NCBI RefSeq assembly: GCF_012927325.1
Contig: NZ_JABBGI010000031.1
Coordinates: forward strand, 1-56,871
DNA length: 56,871 bases
Reading direction: 5' to 3'
DNA from: Chryseobacterium antibioticum
Lineage (GTDB): Bacteria > Bacteroidota > Bacteroidia > Flavobacteriales > Weeksellaceae
Part shown: positions 17,524 through 25,795 of the stretch, in pieces
How the letters are laid out: the number at the start of each line of letters is the position of its first letter
How positions within the stretch are numbered: the first letter of the stretch is position 1
Position numbers and translations under genes: made by a program
The notes under the pieces: generated by a model
The model's database searches: none
Seen by the model: only the letters and a program-made list of their open reading frames with translations
What the model was told of the DNA's origin: nothing

Positions 17524-18810
17524 TTATCTGTTTGTAATATCGATGTAATCTCTTTGTTGAGCACCTTGGTACACCTGTCTTGGTCTTCCGATAGGATCTC
17601 CTTTCATTCTCATTTCTTTCCACTGAGAAATCCATCCCGGTAGTCTTCCTAATGCAAACATTACAGTGAACATTTCTGTAGGAATTCCTAACGCTCTGTA
17701 GATGATACCTGAATAGAAATCTACGTTTGGATATAGCTTTCTTTCTACGAAGTATTCGTCTTCAAGAGCTACTTTTTCCAACTGCATTGCAATATCAAGC
17801 GCTTTATCCTGAATACCTAATGCGCTAAGGATATCATCAGCTGCTTTTTTAATTATCTTCGCTCTTGGGTCAAAGTTTTTGTATACTCTGTGTCCAAAGC
17901 CCATTAGACGGAAGTTATCATTTTTATCTTTTGCTTTTGCTACCCATTTGTTAACATCTCCACCATCTTTTTCGATCAATTCCAGCATTTCGATCACAGC
18001 CTGGTTAGCACCTCCGTGAAGTGGACCCCAAAGTGCAGAAACACCTGCAGAAATAGAAGCGAAAAGACCTGTATGAGCAGAACCTACCATTCTTACTGTA
18101 GAAGTAGAACAGTTTTGCTCGTGATCAGCGTGAAGGATTAATAATTTATCAAGAGCATCTACAATTACCGGGTTTACTTCGAAATCCTCGTTTGGTAATC
18201 TGAATGCCATTTTGTAGAAGTTTTCTACATAGTTCAGGTTGTTGTCTCCGTGGTTAAGTGGAAGACCCTGCGTTTTTCTGTAGGTCCATGCGCAAAGGTG
18301 AGAGAATTTAGCAATCATCAATTCTGCAGCGTGGTCCATTTCTTCTTTAGAGTTTACGTTAACGGCTTTAGGATTAAAAGCTGTCAAAGCGGAAGTTAAA
18401 GAAGATAAAACTCCCATAGGGTGTGCAGAACGAGGGAAAGCATCGATGATTTTTTTCATCTCCTCTGCTATGAAGTTATATTTTTTAATATTGTTGTTGA
18501 AAGAACTGAACTGATCCTGATTAGGTAATTCACCATTTAATAAAAGGTACATTACTTCTGTAAAGTTAGATTTCTCAGCAATCTGCTCGATTGGATACCC
18601 TCTATAGAATAATTCTCCTTTATCTCCGTCTAAGTAAGTGATGTCGCTAAGAGTAGCTCCGGTATTTTTGTAACCTAAATCCAGAGTGATCAAACCTGTC
18701 TGGTCTCTTAATTTTGAAATATCAATTCCTCTGTCTCCGATAGTACTATCCACGATTGGATATTCATATGAATTACCGTCGTAATTCAATATTACTTTGT
18801 TGTCTGACAT
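17524..18810 (-). CDS. gltA: Citrate synthase
   Basis: A 428-residue enzyme condensing oxaloacetate and acetyl-CoA to citrate, the entry step of the TCA cycle, in the cytoplasm. The sequence shows the long N-terminal beta-domain of the hexameric type I enzyme. Active-site signatures are ILHADHEQNCSTSTVR and SALWGPLHGGANQAV (catalytic His), then MGFGHRVYKNFDPRA with its His and Arg, and a second Asp region near DEYFVERKLYPNVDFYSG. The length equals the usual 425-430 residues. It lies downstream of eno on the same strand with 82 bases between, so the two may share a transcript, though a weak hairpin stands between them. Confidence 0.97.
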   Translation of the reverse strand: MSDNKVILNYDGNSYEYPIVDSTIGDRGIDISKLRDQTGLITLDLGYKNTGATLSDITYLDGDKGELFYRGYPIEQIAEKSNFTEVMYLLLNGELPNQDQFSSFNNNIKKYNFIAEEMKKIIDAFPRSAHPMGVLSSLTSALTAFNPKAVNVNSKEEMDHAAELMIAKFSHLCAWTYRKTQGLPLNHGDNNLNYVENFYKMAFRLPNEDFEVNPVIVDALDKLLILHADHEQNCSTSTVRMVGSAHTGLFASISAGVSALWGPLHGGANQAVIEMLELIEKDGGDVNKWVAKAKDKNDNFRLMGFGHRVYKNFDPRAKIIKKAADDILSALGIQDKALDIAMQLEKVALEDEYFVERKLYPNVDFYSGIIYRALGIPTEMFTVMFALGRLPGWISQWKEMRMKGDPIGRPRQVYQGAQQRDYIDITNR

Positions 18811-18849
18811 TTATTTATTTTTTTTTAAATATACTACTTTCCATAAAAT

Positions 18850-18877
18850 ACGGCAAACAAAAAATATCGCTTGCCGT
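18850..18877 (-). terminator. Possible terminator/attenuator between eno and gltA
   Basis: A 7-bp stem, ACGGCAA (18850-18856) with TTGCCGT (18871-18877), closes a 14-base loop and is followed on the minus strand by a short T-rich stretch. It starts 16 bases past the eno stop. The large loop makes it weaker than the other terminators here, so partial read-through into gltA is likely. Confidence 0.5.
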
Positions 18878-18892
18878 CATTTATAAATTCAA

Positions 18893-20185
18893 TTATCTTT
18901 TAATTTTAAATGCTTCTAATCCTGGGAAAATTGCAGTATCGCCTAATGCTTCTTCAATTCTCAACAACTGGTTGTACTTCGCCATTCTGTCTGATCTTGA
19001 AGCAGATCCTGTTTTGATCTGTCCGCAGTTCATAGCTACTGCTAAGTCAGCGATTGTGGAATCTTCAGTTTCTCCTGATCTGTGAGACATTACTGAAGTG
19101 AATTTGTTATTCTGAGCCATCTGTACGGCATCCATTGTTTCAGAAAGAGAACCGATCTGGTTTACTTTTACAAGGATAGAGTTGGCAATACCTTCTTTTA
19201 CTCCTCTTGATAATCTTTCTACATTCGTTACGAATAAATCGTCACCCACAAGCTGTACTCTGTCTCCGATCTTATCGGTAAGCATTTTCCATCCTTCCCA
19301 GTCATTTTCCTGCATACCGTCTTCGATAGAGATGATTGGATATTTAGCGGCTAATTCAGCAAGGTAAGAAACCTGCTCGCTGCTGGAGAACTGAGCAGCA
19401 TCCGGAGTCTGGAATTTTCTGTAATCGTAAATTCCGTCTTTATAGAATTCTGAAGCGGCACAGTCAAGCGCTAACATGATATCGTCACCTGGCTTATAAC
19501 CTGCTTTTTCAATTGCCTGAAGCAATGTATCCAAAGCGTCTTCAGTTCCTTTGAAAGTAGGTGCAAAACCTCCTTCGTCTCCTACAGCAGTAGAAAGACC
19601 TCTTGAATGAAGAATGGACTTCAGGTGATGAAAAATCTCAGTTCCTTTTCTCAATGCATCAGAGAAAGATTCTGCTTTTACCGGCATTACCATAAATTCC
19701 TGGAACGCGATAGGCGCATCAGAGTGAGATCCACCGTTGATGACATTCATCATAGGAACAGGAAGTGTGTTGGCATTAACTCCTCCTACATATTTATATA
19801 ACGGTATTCTTAGTTCAGCTGCTGCTGCTTTTGCGACAGCTAAAGAAACTCCTAAAATTGCATTGGCCCCAAGGTTTCCTTTGTTGGCAGTTCCGTCTAG
19901 ATCAATCATGATCTGGTCGATAAAGTTCTGCTCAAAAACCGGCTGTCCGATTAAGTTTTCTGCAATTACTTCTTTTACGTTTTCAACAGCTTTCAGAACT
20001 CCTTTACCCATATAAATTGAACCACCGTCACGTAATTCCACTGCTTCGTGTTCACCTGTAGATGCTCCTGAAGGTACCGCAGCACGTCCCATGGCTCCGC
20101 TTTCCGTAAATACATCTACTTCAATGGTAGGATTACCTCTGGAATCCAAAATTTGTCTCGCTTCTATGAAAGAAATTGCACTCAT
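18893..20185 (-). CDS. eno: Enolase
   Basis: A 430-residue glycolytic enzyme interconverting 2-phosphoglycerate and phosphoenolpyruvate, Mg-dependent. Clear signatures: the N-terminal QILDSRGNPTIEVDVFTESG, the GDEGGFAPTF loop, the metal ligands in ALDCAASEF, SIEDGMQENDWEGW and VGDDLFVTN, the catalytic Lys in ILVKVNQIGSLSET, and the signature SHRSGETEDSTIADLAVA. Full length for the family. A perfect TAnnTTTG element (20257-20250) lies 65 bases upstream. Neighbouring gltA on the same strand makes a small central-carbon cluster. Confidence 0.98.
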   Translation of the reverse strand: MSAISFIEARQILDSRGNPTIEVDVFTESGAMGRAAVPSGASTGEHEAVELRDGGSIYMGKGVLKAVENVKEVIAENLIGQPVFEQNFIDQIMIDLDGTANKGNLGANAILGVSLAVAKAAAAELRIPLYKYVGGVNANTLPVPMMNVINGGSHSDAPIAFQEFMVMPVKAESFSDALRKGTEIFHHLKSILHSRGLSTAVGDEGGFAPTFKGTEDALDTLLQAIEKAGYKPGDDIMLALDCAASEFYKDGIYDYRKFQTPDAAQFSSSEQVSYLAELAAKYPIISIEDGMQENDWEGWKMLTDKIGDRVQLVGDDLFVTNVERLSRGVKEGIANSILVKVNQIGSLSETMDAVQMAQNNKFTSVMSHRSGETEDSTIADLAVAMNCGQIKTGSASRSDRMAKYNQLLRIEEALGDTAIFPGLEAFKIKR

Positions 20186-20249
20186 ATTGTTTAGTTTTAA
20201 ACCGTCCGCAAAGCTTCAAGTTGTTTATTATTAATAATTATACTTATTA

Positions 20250-20257
20250 CAAATTTA
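20250..20257 (-). promoter_or_regulatory. Probable eno -7 element
   Basis: TAAATTTG on the minus strand is a perfect match to TAnnTTTG and would start transcription near 20244, leaving a leader of about 58 bases. No clear -33 TTTG is visible at the expected distance. Confidence 0.45.
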
Positions 20258-20306
20258 ATGAAAAAACTAACCTGATGAAAAAAGTAGGCTTTAATATTTG
20301 GTAATA

Positions 20307-20345
20307 ATTCAAAAATTCTCCAAAGTTTTTTATAATTTGGAGAAT
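20307..20345 (-). terminator. Terminator of the 20375-22094 unit
   Basis: A perfect 10-bp stem (20315-20324 with 20336-20345) closes an 11-base loop. The minus strand continues into a T-rich tract (20307-20315 A-rich on the plus strand). It lies 30 bases after the stop at 20375. Confidence 0.75.
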
Positions 20346-20374
20346 CTAGAAATATAATTAATTATGGGCCTATC

Positions 20375-21598
20375 TTATAATTTAAATTTACCTAATCCGA
20401 CCAATAAATTCAATGCAACGATAAGATTTCCTTTTTTCTCATATTCACCCTCAAAATTTCTTCCAAACGAGAAGGTAAGTCTTTGGTTTTTGGCGACTTC
20501 ATATTCAAAATTAAGAACGTATTTCCAGGATGATTGATAATCAGATTTATTTAAAATACTTCTGTATATACATTCTCCGCTCATAAGAAATCTTTCGTTG
20601 GCCAATTTGAGAACAAGCCTGGACCCTACATCTAAAGTACTCAGGTTTTCTTTTTTCAATTCGGGATTTGCTAAGGGTGAATCTGGATTATATAAATATC
20701 TGGCCATGAAAATTAATGTTGAAGGATGGTTTTTCCAATTATATCCACCGGTAAGCCAAGCTCCTACTTTTGTTATTTGTGTATTATTAAATTTATTATT
20801 TCTAAAATCTAAAACTGTTCCCATTGACATATCGAGAAAATAACCGTAGCGCTCCAGTTTTATATTTTGAGCTATTTTTGTTATTTCAAGTATTTTCACC
20901 TCTTCTTCTTTGTTATCGAGGTTATCGAGTATTTTCAAATAATTCTCTTTTTTAACTCTGATTTCTTCGACCTGTCTCTCTAAATCCTTATATTCCTGCG
21001 TGTCTCTTTTACTAGCATCTTCTAAAAGTCTTTTCTTCTGCAAAAGAGATTTATTGATTCTATCAAGCTCTCTTAGAACCTCACTGCCTTCACTCCTGAT
21101 AATTCTTTGCTCTTCTATGAATTGATGAACACCATGAATTTTATCCATTGCTTTCATAGTCTCATCACTAAATTCACCTCTCTTAATGGAGAACTTTATA
21201 CCAAAGCCCAGCCTCGATTTTTCTTCAATATTCAGATCCTCATCTTCCGCTATCCCTTTAAAAGCAAGAGAAGTCACAAATGTCTGCTTAAAAGTGGTAG
21301 AAAAGTTGGTATTGGTTCGTAAATCCTGGTATTTCCCATTCAGTTTAAATGGAACCAGGTCGATCGCGAATGAAGTTGGCAAACTAGAAAAGTTGCTCGT
21401 CCCTTCTCTTAGGGAAACCATGATGCTTTTCAGATCAGTAGGTTTTTCAATATCAGAATTAGCAATCCCCAAAAGGTTGGCTCCTGGCGATGCTTGGGCT
21501 CTTAACACGTCTAAATCAATCCCTTTTTCTTCCTGTCCGGAATAAAAATGAGAAAATAATATGAGCATTAATATAAAACTCAATTTTAATGTTTTCAT
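20375..21598 (-). CDS. Exported protein, probable outer-membrane barrel with coiled coil
   Basis: A 407-residue protein with a signal peptide (cleavage near FYSGQEE). The N-terminal part (ASPGANLLGIANSDIEKPTD) is followed by beta strands. A long charged coiled coil fills residues about 165-235 (for example ELDRINKSLLQKKRLLEDA, DLERQVEEIRVKKENYL). Beta strands with an aromatic pattern then lead to a C-terminal VALNLLVGLGKFKL. The strand pattern and Gly/aromatic turns suggest an outer-membrane barrel whose coiled coil is an insertion. I recognise no named family. It starts 7 bases after the stop of a 162-residue unknown gene, so the two are one operon, and the products may act together. Confidence 0.7.
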   Translation of the reverse strand: MKTLKLSFILMLILFSHFYSGQEEKGIDLDVLRAQASPGANLLGIANSDIEKPTDLKSIMVSLREGTSNFSSLPTSFAIDLVPFKLNGKYQDLRTNTNFSTTFKQTFVTSLAFKGIAEDEDLNIEEKSRLGFGIKFSIKRGEFSDETMKAMDKIHGVHQFIEEQRIIRSEGSEVLRELDRINKSLLQKKRLLEDASKRDTQEYKDLERQVEEIRVKKENYLKILDNLDNKEEEVKILEITKIAQNIKLERYGYFLDMSMGTVLDFRNNKFNNTQITKVGAWLTGGYNWKNHPSTLIFMARYLYNPDSPLANPELKKENLSTLDVGSRLVLKLANERFLMSGECIYRSILNKSDYQSSWKYVLNFEYEVAKNQRLTFSFGRNFEGEYEKKGNLIVALNLLVGLGKFKL

Positions 21599-21605
21599 GA
21601 TGATT

Positions 21606-22094
21606 TTAGTAAAAGGTTATATGATGTGTATAAAATGACACTCCGCCTTCATTCTTAACTTCAGAAATGTGAGTATCATCATAAATAGTTTTCCCGGCTT
21701 GTCTGATCTTTACAGTCAGAATCGTTTTATTGCTCTCTGTGCTTATATCCTGTATCATAGATTCTATACTCAGGACATTTCCGATTAGTTCATTACATGT
21801 CCCAATTAAAATATTATCTGTGGATACATTAATAGATTTGCTTGGTTGACTGGTTCTTAACACTTTAAAAGTAGAAGTTCCTAACTGTCCTTCACCCCCA
21901 AAATAGATTGAAACTGTAACCGACGATTCATCATTTGGAAGTCTTAAATTTTTAACGGCAACATATCTGTTGTCATTATCCTTTACAGCAGATAAAACAC
22001 TACCCGTCTGTAGTTCCATAATTTTCAAATTAAGTAATTGGGCTTGAGTATTACTAATTTTTGCTGATTGATCTTTTTTAGTTTTCATGGTCAT
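21606..22094 (-). CDS. Hypothetical protein co-transcribed with a barrel protein
   Basis: 162 residues from ATG 22094; ATG 22088 two codons on is an alternative, and an in-frame TTG at 22118 is unlikely. There is no signal peptide. The N-terminus is Lys-rich and helical (KKDQSAKISNTQAQLLNLKIMEL). The rest is beta-rich (RYVAVKNLRLPNDESSVTVSIYF, TILTVKIRQAGKTIYDD) and ends HHITFY. No family recognised. The 7-base gap to the next gene implies a shared transcript. A terminator at 22171-22200 insulates it from the two-component system upstream, so the pair has its own promoter (GAACTTTG near 22119 is one mismatch from the -7 consensus). Confidence 0.6.
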   Translation of the reverse strand: MTMKTKKDQSAKISNTQAQLLNLKIMELQTGSVLSAVKDNDNRYVAVKNLRLPNDESSVTVSIYFGGEGQLGTSTFKVLRTSQPSKSINVSTDNILIGTCNELIGNVLSIESMIQDISTESNKTILTVKIRQAGKTIYDDTHISEVKNEGGVSFYTHHITFY

Positions 22095-22170
22095 TAGTTT
22101 TTTTAGTTTATTACTCAAAGTTCCATTTAAAAAGCCTAGCTGTCAATTACCCAAACGGGTGATTATAACA

Positions 22171-22200
22171 ACAAAAAAGCACCACTTTGTAAGGGGTGCT
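22171..22200 (-). terminator. Terminator of the four-gene signalling operon
   Basis: A 9-pair stem with one mismatch (22178-22187 with 22191-22200) is followed on the minus strand by a T-run (22172-22178 A-run on the plus strand). It lies just beyond the histidine kinase stop at 22222. Confidence 0.85.
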
Positions 22201-22221
22201 GATTATATAAAGTTTCTTTAT

Positions 22222-23007
22222 CTAAATGGTTGTTCTAAAAAGAATCTGAGTTCCCGGTCCTTCTTTTAAGATAAGACATTCTCCGTTATGTTCCTGCATT
22301 CTTCTTTTCATATTTCTGAGACCGTTTCCTTCGGAATGTCCTTCTGATATTCCCAAGCCGTCATCTGAAATTCGCATATAAAAGACATTCTTTTCCTGAG
22401 AGAAAGAGAGCTTCAATGAACGTGCGTGGCTGTGCTTATAAGCATTATTAATGGCTTCCTTTAAGCATAAAAACAGATTCCGCCGCAGTTCGGTAGAAAT
22501 GGAGGTGTCTGATATGACATCTATACTTTCCGACCATAATTTGATTTTTGTCCTTTTTAGAAAGCCATCTGCATACTGTATGGCATAATCTATAAAGCTT
22601 CCGAGTGTATCATTCCCAGAGTTAAGACTCCACAGCATTTCCCGCATAGAGAGGTTCATTTCTTCTGAGGTTTTAAGAAGTTCGTCTATATCACTTTGAA
22701 GATTATCGTCTTTGGCTTTCTGTTTCAGAAATTCTGCCTGAAGCTTTAGTGCTGAGATACCTGCCCCGAGATCGTCATGCATATCGTGGGAGATGCGTTC
22801 ACGCTCGTGTTCTATGGACTTTTGCTTTTCGAGTTCTTTCTGGAGGAGCTGGTTTTGCTGTTCAATATTTAACTGTTTTTCTTTCAAATAAAGAATCTGC
22901 TTTTTATTATACATTAATACAACAAAAATTATAAATACTGCAAAGACCAATATTAGGATAAATGCAGTAACATATATAAATTTTATTTCAAATGGAAGTT
23001 CTTTCAT
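22222..23007 (-). CDS. Sensor histidine kinase, NarL-partner (HisKA_3) type
   Basis: A 261-residue kinase. One transmembrane helix (residues about 10-32) is followed by a short coiled linker (LKEKQLNIEQQNQLLQKELE) and the dimerisation/phosphotransfer box ERISHDMHDDLG with His77 as phospho-acceptor. The ATPase domain has the N box (EAINNAYKHSHA) and G boxes (DDGLGISEGHSEGNGLRN). There is no periplasmic or PAS sensor domain, so sensing must come from a partner. The gene overlaps by 4 bases (ATGA) that of a seven-helix membrane protein, the likely sensor. The response regulator gene opens the same operon. The signal is unknown. Confidence 0.88.
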   Translation of the reverse strand: MKELPFEIKFIYVTAFILILVFAVFIIFVVLMYNKKQILYLKEKQLNIEQQNQLLQKELEKQKSIEHERERISHDMHDDLGAGISALKLQAEFLKQKAKDDNLQSDIDELLKTSEEMNLSMREMLWSLNSGNDTLGSFIDYAIQYADGFLKRTKIKLWSESIDVISDTSISTELRRNLFLCLKEAINNAYKHSHARSLKLSFSQEKNVFYMRISDDGLGISEGHSEGNGLRNMKRRMQEHNGECLILKEGPGTQILFRTTI

Positions 23008-23603
23008 TTTTTACACAGTAAACCTTTAACAAAAATAAAATAAGAAATAACAGTAATAATTTGGAAAGTTATTTTCAGCATATAAGAAAATTCTATATCT
23101 GTTTTAACAAAAATGTACATAGGAAACATTCTAAAAATATAGAACACAGCCCAAAGTAATAAAGAACTGCTAAACCAAAAAAAGCCAAAATGCAAAATAT
23201 TATCTTCTCTATTTTTATTTGATATTTTCATATAAAACCAGAATAAAGAAATAAAAATTAAAAAAATGGAGTAAAGAAATCCCGTAATAATAGAATAGTT
23301 TGTATTAGAAATCAAAATAAAGAATATTCCTCCTAAACAGCTAATGATAGTAATCAATTTAATGGTTTTACTATGATCAATTTCTTTGAAATAAAGGTAT
23401 CCAAAATAACAAATGCAAAATAAGTCTAAATAATTATAAATCCGTGTAGTAATAAAATCAACTTTAAATGTTACCATCAACTCAACAAGAATTGTAATTC
23501 CAAAATAAAGCCAAAAAAATTGTTTCCATAGATTTCTAAAACCAATGGAAACAATAAAACATATTACTATAATTACATAGTACAGATAGTCTAAAAAGTT
23601 CAT
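23004..23603 (-). CDS. Seven-helix membrane protein in a two-component operon
   Basis: A 199-residue protein made almost entirely of seven hydrophobic segments (starting LYYVIIVICFIVSIGF, ending FQIITVISYFIFVKGLL) with very short loops. It has no signal peptide and no recognisable catalytic domain. Its start codon directly follows the stop of the preceding gene (TAA ATG) and its end overlaps the kinase start by 4 bases, so translation is probably coupled. By analogy with 7TM-sensor kinases, which carry such helices fused to the kinase, it may be a split sensor module acting on the one-helix kinase. This is inference; the family is not recognised. Confidence 0.75.
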   Translation of the reverse strand: MNFLDYLYYVIIVICFIVSIGFRNLWKQFFWLYFGITILVELMVTFKVDFITTRIYNYLDLFCICYFGYLYFKEIDHSKTIKLITIISCLGGIFFILISNTNYSIITGFLYSIFLIFISLFWFYMKISNKNREDNILHFGFFWFSSSLLLWAVFYIFRMFPMYIFVKTDIEFSYMLKITFQIITVISYFIFVKGLLCKK

Positions 23604-24503
23604 TTAGCAGTTTGAATTATCCGGAGGAGGGCAAAGACCATTTCTATCATAAACAGATTCTTTTTCAAATGGTGTTCTTCCTTCTTCAGTATGGTGTTCT
23701 GAGGTCATCAAAAATGTCAATCTATGAATATGCTTAACTTTAATACATTGATCGTCATCATCCGGATATTGTAAATAATCATTATGAAGATAAATAACAG
23801 GATAAAAAGCAATAACAGAATTTGCAGTCCCCCCACAAGCATTAATAAAATTTTCATACATTGTTCTTCCCAAAATAAATCTTCTAGTATTTTTGGCATT
23901 AGGATCCTGAGTTTCATGGACAATATATTTATCAAGTAATGACTTTAGGCCTGAGTCATATCTTGTCCGGTATTCTTCAAATTCTATTCGTGATAAACAT
24001 TTTTTTCTGGGAGTGTTACTTATAAGTTGATATGTATCTTCATTCTCATTCATGGTTAAGAATACCAATCCTAAAGTACTATCCTCACCTAAATAGATTT
24101 TTGTCTTATTAGTAGTGCTATCATGAAAAAGATCTTGGGCGACTTCTTTCGCAATTTCAATTGATGGTAAATATTTTCGCTCCATACCATCTAAACCTGT
24201 ATATCTATCCCTCCAATTTAATATAACTGCAGAATCAACCTCACCAGAGTCAGACATACTGTTATCCGGACAGGTATCACTTTTAAGTATCCTCACAGTA
24301 TAATCAGCACTTACGTCTTCTTGTCTGCTAATTTTAAAATCACTGAAATCAAATGCTTCTGATCTCTCAATAAAACCCAGTTCTTCAATCATTTTATCAC
24401 AAAACTCTTTTATCACATTCAGCTCACTTTCATTTATCTCATGATAATGAACAAGTTGGGAGATTCTCCCTAAAATTGCGTCTAATTCAATGTTTGTTCC
24501 CAT
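23604..24503 (-). CDS. Unknown soluble protein in a two-component operon
   Basis: A 299-residue protein without signal peptide or membrane segment. The N-terminus is helical (LDAILGRISQLVHYHEINE, NVIKEFCDKMIEEL). The middle has YTVRILKSDTCPDNS, a segment starting VILNWRDRYTGLDG, and an acidic DDDDQ stretch. The end is Cys/Pro-rich (NGLCPPPDNSNC). I recognise no family. It lies 6 bases after the response-regulator stop and abuts the seven-helix gene, so it is firmly part of the operon and possibly a cytoplasmic ligand sensor or a modulator of phosphotransfer. Composition is more AT-rich than the flanking regulator and kinase genes, as for the next gene, hinting that the middle pair entered or diverged separately. 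Confidence 0.7.
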   Translation of the reverse strand: MGTNIELDAILGRISQLVHYHEINESELNVIKEFCDKMIEELGFIERSEAFDFSDFKISRQEDVSADYTVRILKSDTCPDNSMSDSGEVDSAVILNWRDRYTGLDGMERKYLPSIEIAKEVAQDLFHDSTTNKTKIYLGEDSTLGLVFLTMNENEDTYQLISNTPRKKCLSRIEFEEYRTRYDSGLKSLLDKYIVHETQDPNAKNTRRFILGRTMYENFINACGGTANSVIAFYPVIYLHNDYLQYPDDDDQCIKVKHIHRLTFLMTSEHHTEEGRTPFEKESVYDRNGLCPPPDNSNC

Positions 24504-24509
24504 AATCTC

Positions 24510-25142
24510 TTAGTTTTTAAAATGGTTAAATTTATTAATAGCTTCCACCTTATTACTGACATGCAGCTTTCGGTAGATGTTTCCTACGTGTTTTTTTACG
24601 GTGTCGATGCTGATGAACTTTTGATCGGCTATTTCTTTATAGAGAAGCCCTTGTGAAAGAAGCCCCAGAATTTCCTTTTCGCGCTCAGTGAGTTCGTCGA
24701 AATCTTTATTTTCCGGAAGCTTTCTTTCGAAGTGGCCCAATACTCGGCGGGCGATAGACAGACTCATCGGGGCCCCGCCATTGTATACATCTCTAATAGA
24801 AGAAAGAATCTTATCCATGCTTTCCCCTTTGATGAGATAGCCCATAGCGCCTGCTTTTAAGGAATTGAAGATCTTTTCATCATCTTCGAAACTGGTACAC
24901 ATGATGAACTGTGTATTAGCCATTTCTTTTCTGAGTTTTTCAATAATTTCAATACCCAGCATGTCCTGCAGCTGAATATCCATCATGACTACATCCGGAG
25001 AAAAAGAAGAAAGATTCTTAAGGGCATCATTCCCATCAAAGAACTGGGCAACGACTTTCATGTCATCCTGGTAATTGATGACTTTCTTCAACGCATTGTT
25101 GTAGTTCTTTTCGTCTTCTACTATGGCGATGGAAATGCTCAT
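24510..25142 (-). CDS. NarL/LuxR-type response regulator
   Basis: A 210-residue DNA-binding response regulator. The receiver domain (1-125) has the acidic pocket (IAIVEDE), phospho-acceptor Asp55 in DVVMMDIQLQD, Ser/Thr in CTSFEDD and Lys in GYLIKGES. The C-terminal GerE helix-turn-helix (about 148-208) contains LTEREKEILGLLSQGL and SIDTVKKHVGNIYRKLHV. The kinase three genes downstream is the expected partner. An 8-bp perfect inverted repeat (25187-25206) overlaps the likely -33 region of its own promoter, consistent with autoregulation. Divergent to an MliC-like lipoprotein gene, which could be another target. Confidence 0.92.
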   Translation of the reverse strand: MSISIAIVEDEKNYNNALKKVINYQDDMKVVAQFFDGNDALKNLSSFSPDVVMMDIQLQDMLGIEIIEKLRKEMANTQFIMCTSFEDDEKIFNSLKAGAMGYLIKGESMDKILSSIRDVYNGGAPMSLSIARRVLGHFERKLPENKDFDELTEREKEILGLLSQGLLYKEIADQKFISIDTVKKHVGNIYRKLHVSNKVEAINKFNHFKN

Positions 25143-25186
25143 TGTTTTTTTTTAAGACAAATTTCGTAAGAAAACAAGGCAGAATC

Positions 25187-25206
25187 AATTACACTTTTGT
25201 GTAATT
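25187..25206. promoter_or_regulatory. Inverted repeat, candidate operator of the response regulator
   Basis: AATTACAC (25187-25194) and GTGTAATT (25199-25206) form a perfect 8-bp dyad with a 4-base spacer, the size of a LuxR/NarL-type binding site. On the minus strand a -7-like GAAATTTG (25165-25158) and a TTG at 25188-25186 (spacer 20) form a promoter for the regulator gene; the dyad covers the -33 part. The dyad is central in the 174-base divergent gap. Confidence 0.5.
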
Positions 25207-25316
25207 TTGAGACTTGAGTTCAGGGTTATTGGTTTGTTTTTTGTTTCTATTAAATTTAGTTAAATTTCTATTACAATAGAAAAACAATTAACCCTACCCA
25301 TTAAAAAATAAATATC

Positions 25317-25742
25317 ATGAGAAAAAGCCTTTTAATAGCAGTTTCAGCTGTGGCATTATTATTAACAAGCTGCAAAAAAAGTGAAAGCGGAAACAAAAGT
25401 GTAATCAAGGTGGACAGTTCTGAAACTGTAATCACAGACCAAAACGGGAAAGTTGATTCTGTAACTCAAAGTTCTTCAACTATTGAAGTGAATGGGCAAA
25501 AAACAGATTTTGTTTATAAAGCTACAGACGGAACATTGGTAAAAGTAGTGTTCAAAAATGATCCTAAAGAAAGTAATGTTGCTATCACCAGCAACAAAAA
25601 GACTTTCACATTACCTAAAACGGAAACAAAAAATGGCGAAATCATCTATAAGAAAGATGATATGACTGCGAGGGTAAAAGGCGACAGCCTTCATCTTGAA
25701 CAGGGAAATAATGTCATTGAGTTGAAAAGAACGAAAATCTAA
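25317..25742 (+). CDS. Small lipoprotein, MliC-like
   Basis: A 141-residue protein with a textbook lipoprotein signal (MRKSLLIAVSAVALLLTSC, lipid on Cys19). A Ser/Thr/Lys-rich linker follows. Residues about 63-141 form a small beta-barrel pattern, TDFVYKATDGTLVKVVF, KKTFTLPKTETKNGEIIY, HLEQGNNVIELKR, that resembles the MliC/PliC lysozyme-inhibitor fold but lacks clear paired cysteines. A role in protecting peptidoglycan from lysozyme is possible, not proven. It is divergent from the two-component operon and ends at a bidirectional terminator. Confidence 0.7.
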   Translation: MRKSLLIAVSAVALLLTSCKKSESGNKSVIKVDSSETVITDQNGKVDSVTQSSSTIEVNGQKTDFVYKATDGTLVKVVFKNDPKESNVAITSNKKTFTLPKTETKNGEIIYKKDDMTARVKGDSLHLEQGNNVIELKRTKI

Positions 25743-25748
25743 ACAAAA

Positions 25749-25774
25749 AAACCATCCAGATTCTGGATGGTTTT
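25749..25774. terminator. Bidirectional terminator between the lipoprotein and rplQ
   Basis: A perfect 11-bp stem (25749-25759 with 25763-25773) closes an ATT loop, with an A-run on its left and a T-run on its right, so it can stop both the plus-strand lipoprotein transcript and the minus-strand ribosomal operon ending at 25796. Confidence 0.9.
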
Positions 25775-25795
25775 CTATGTATATCTGAGAATATA

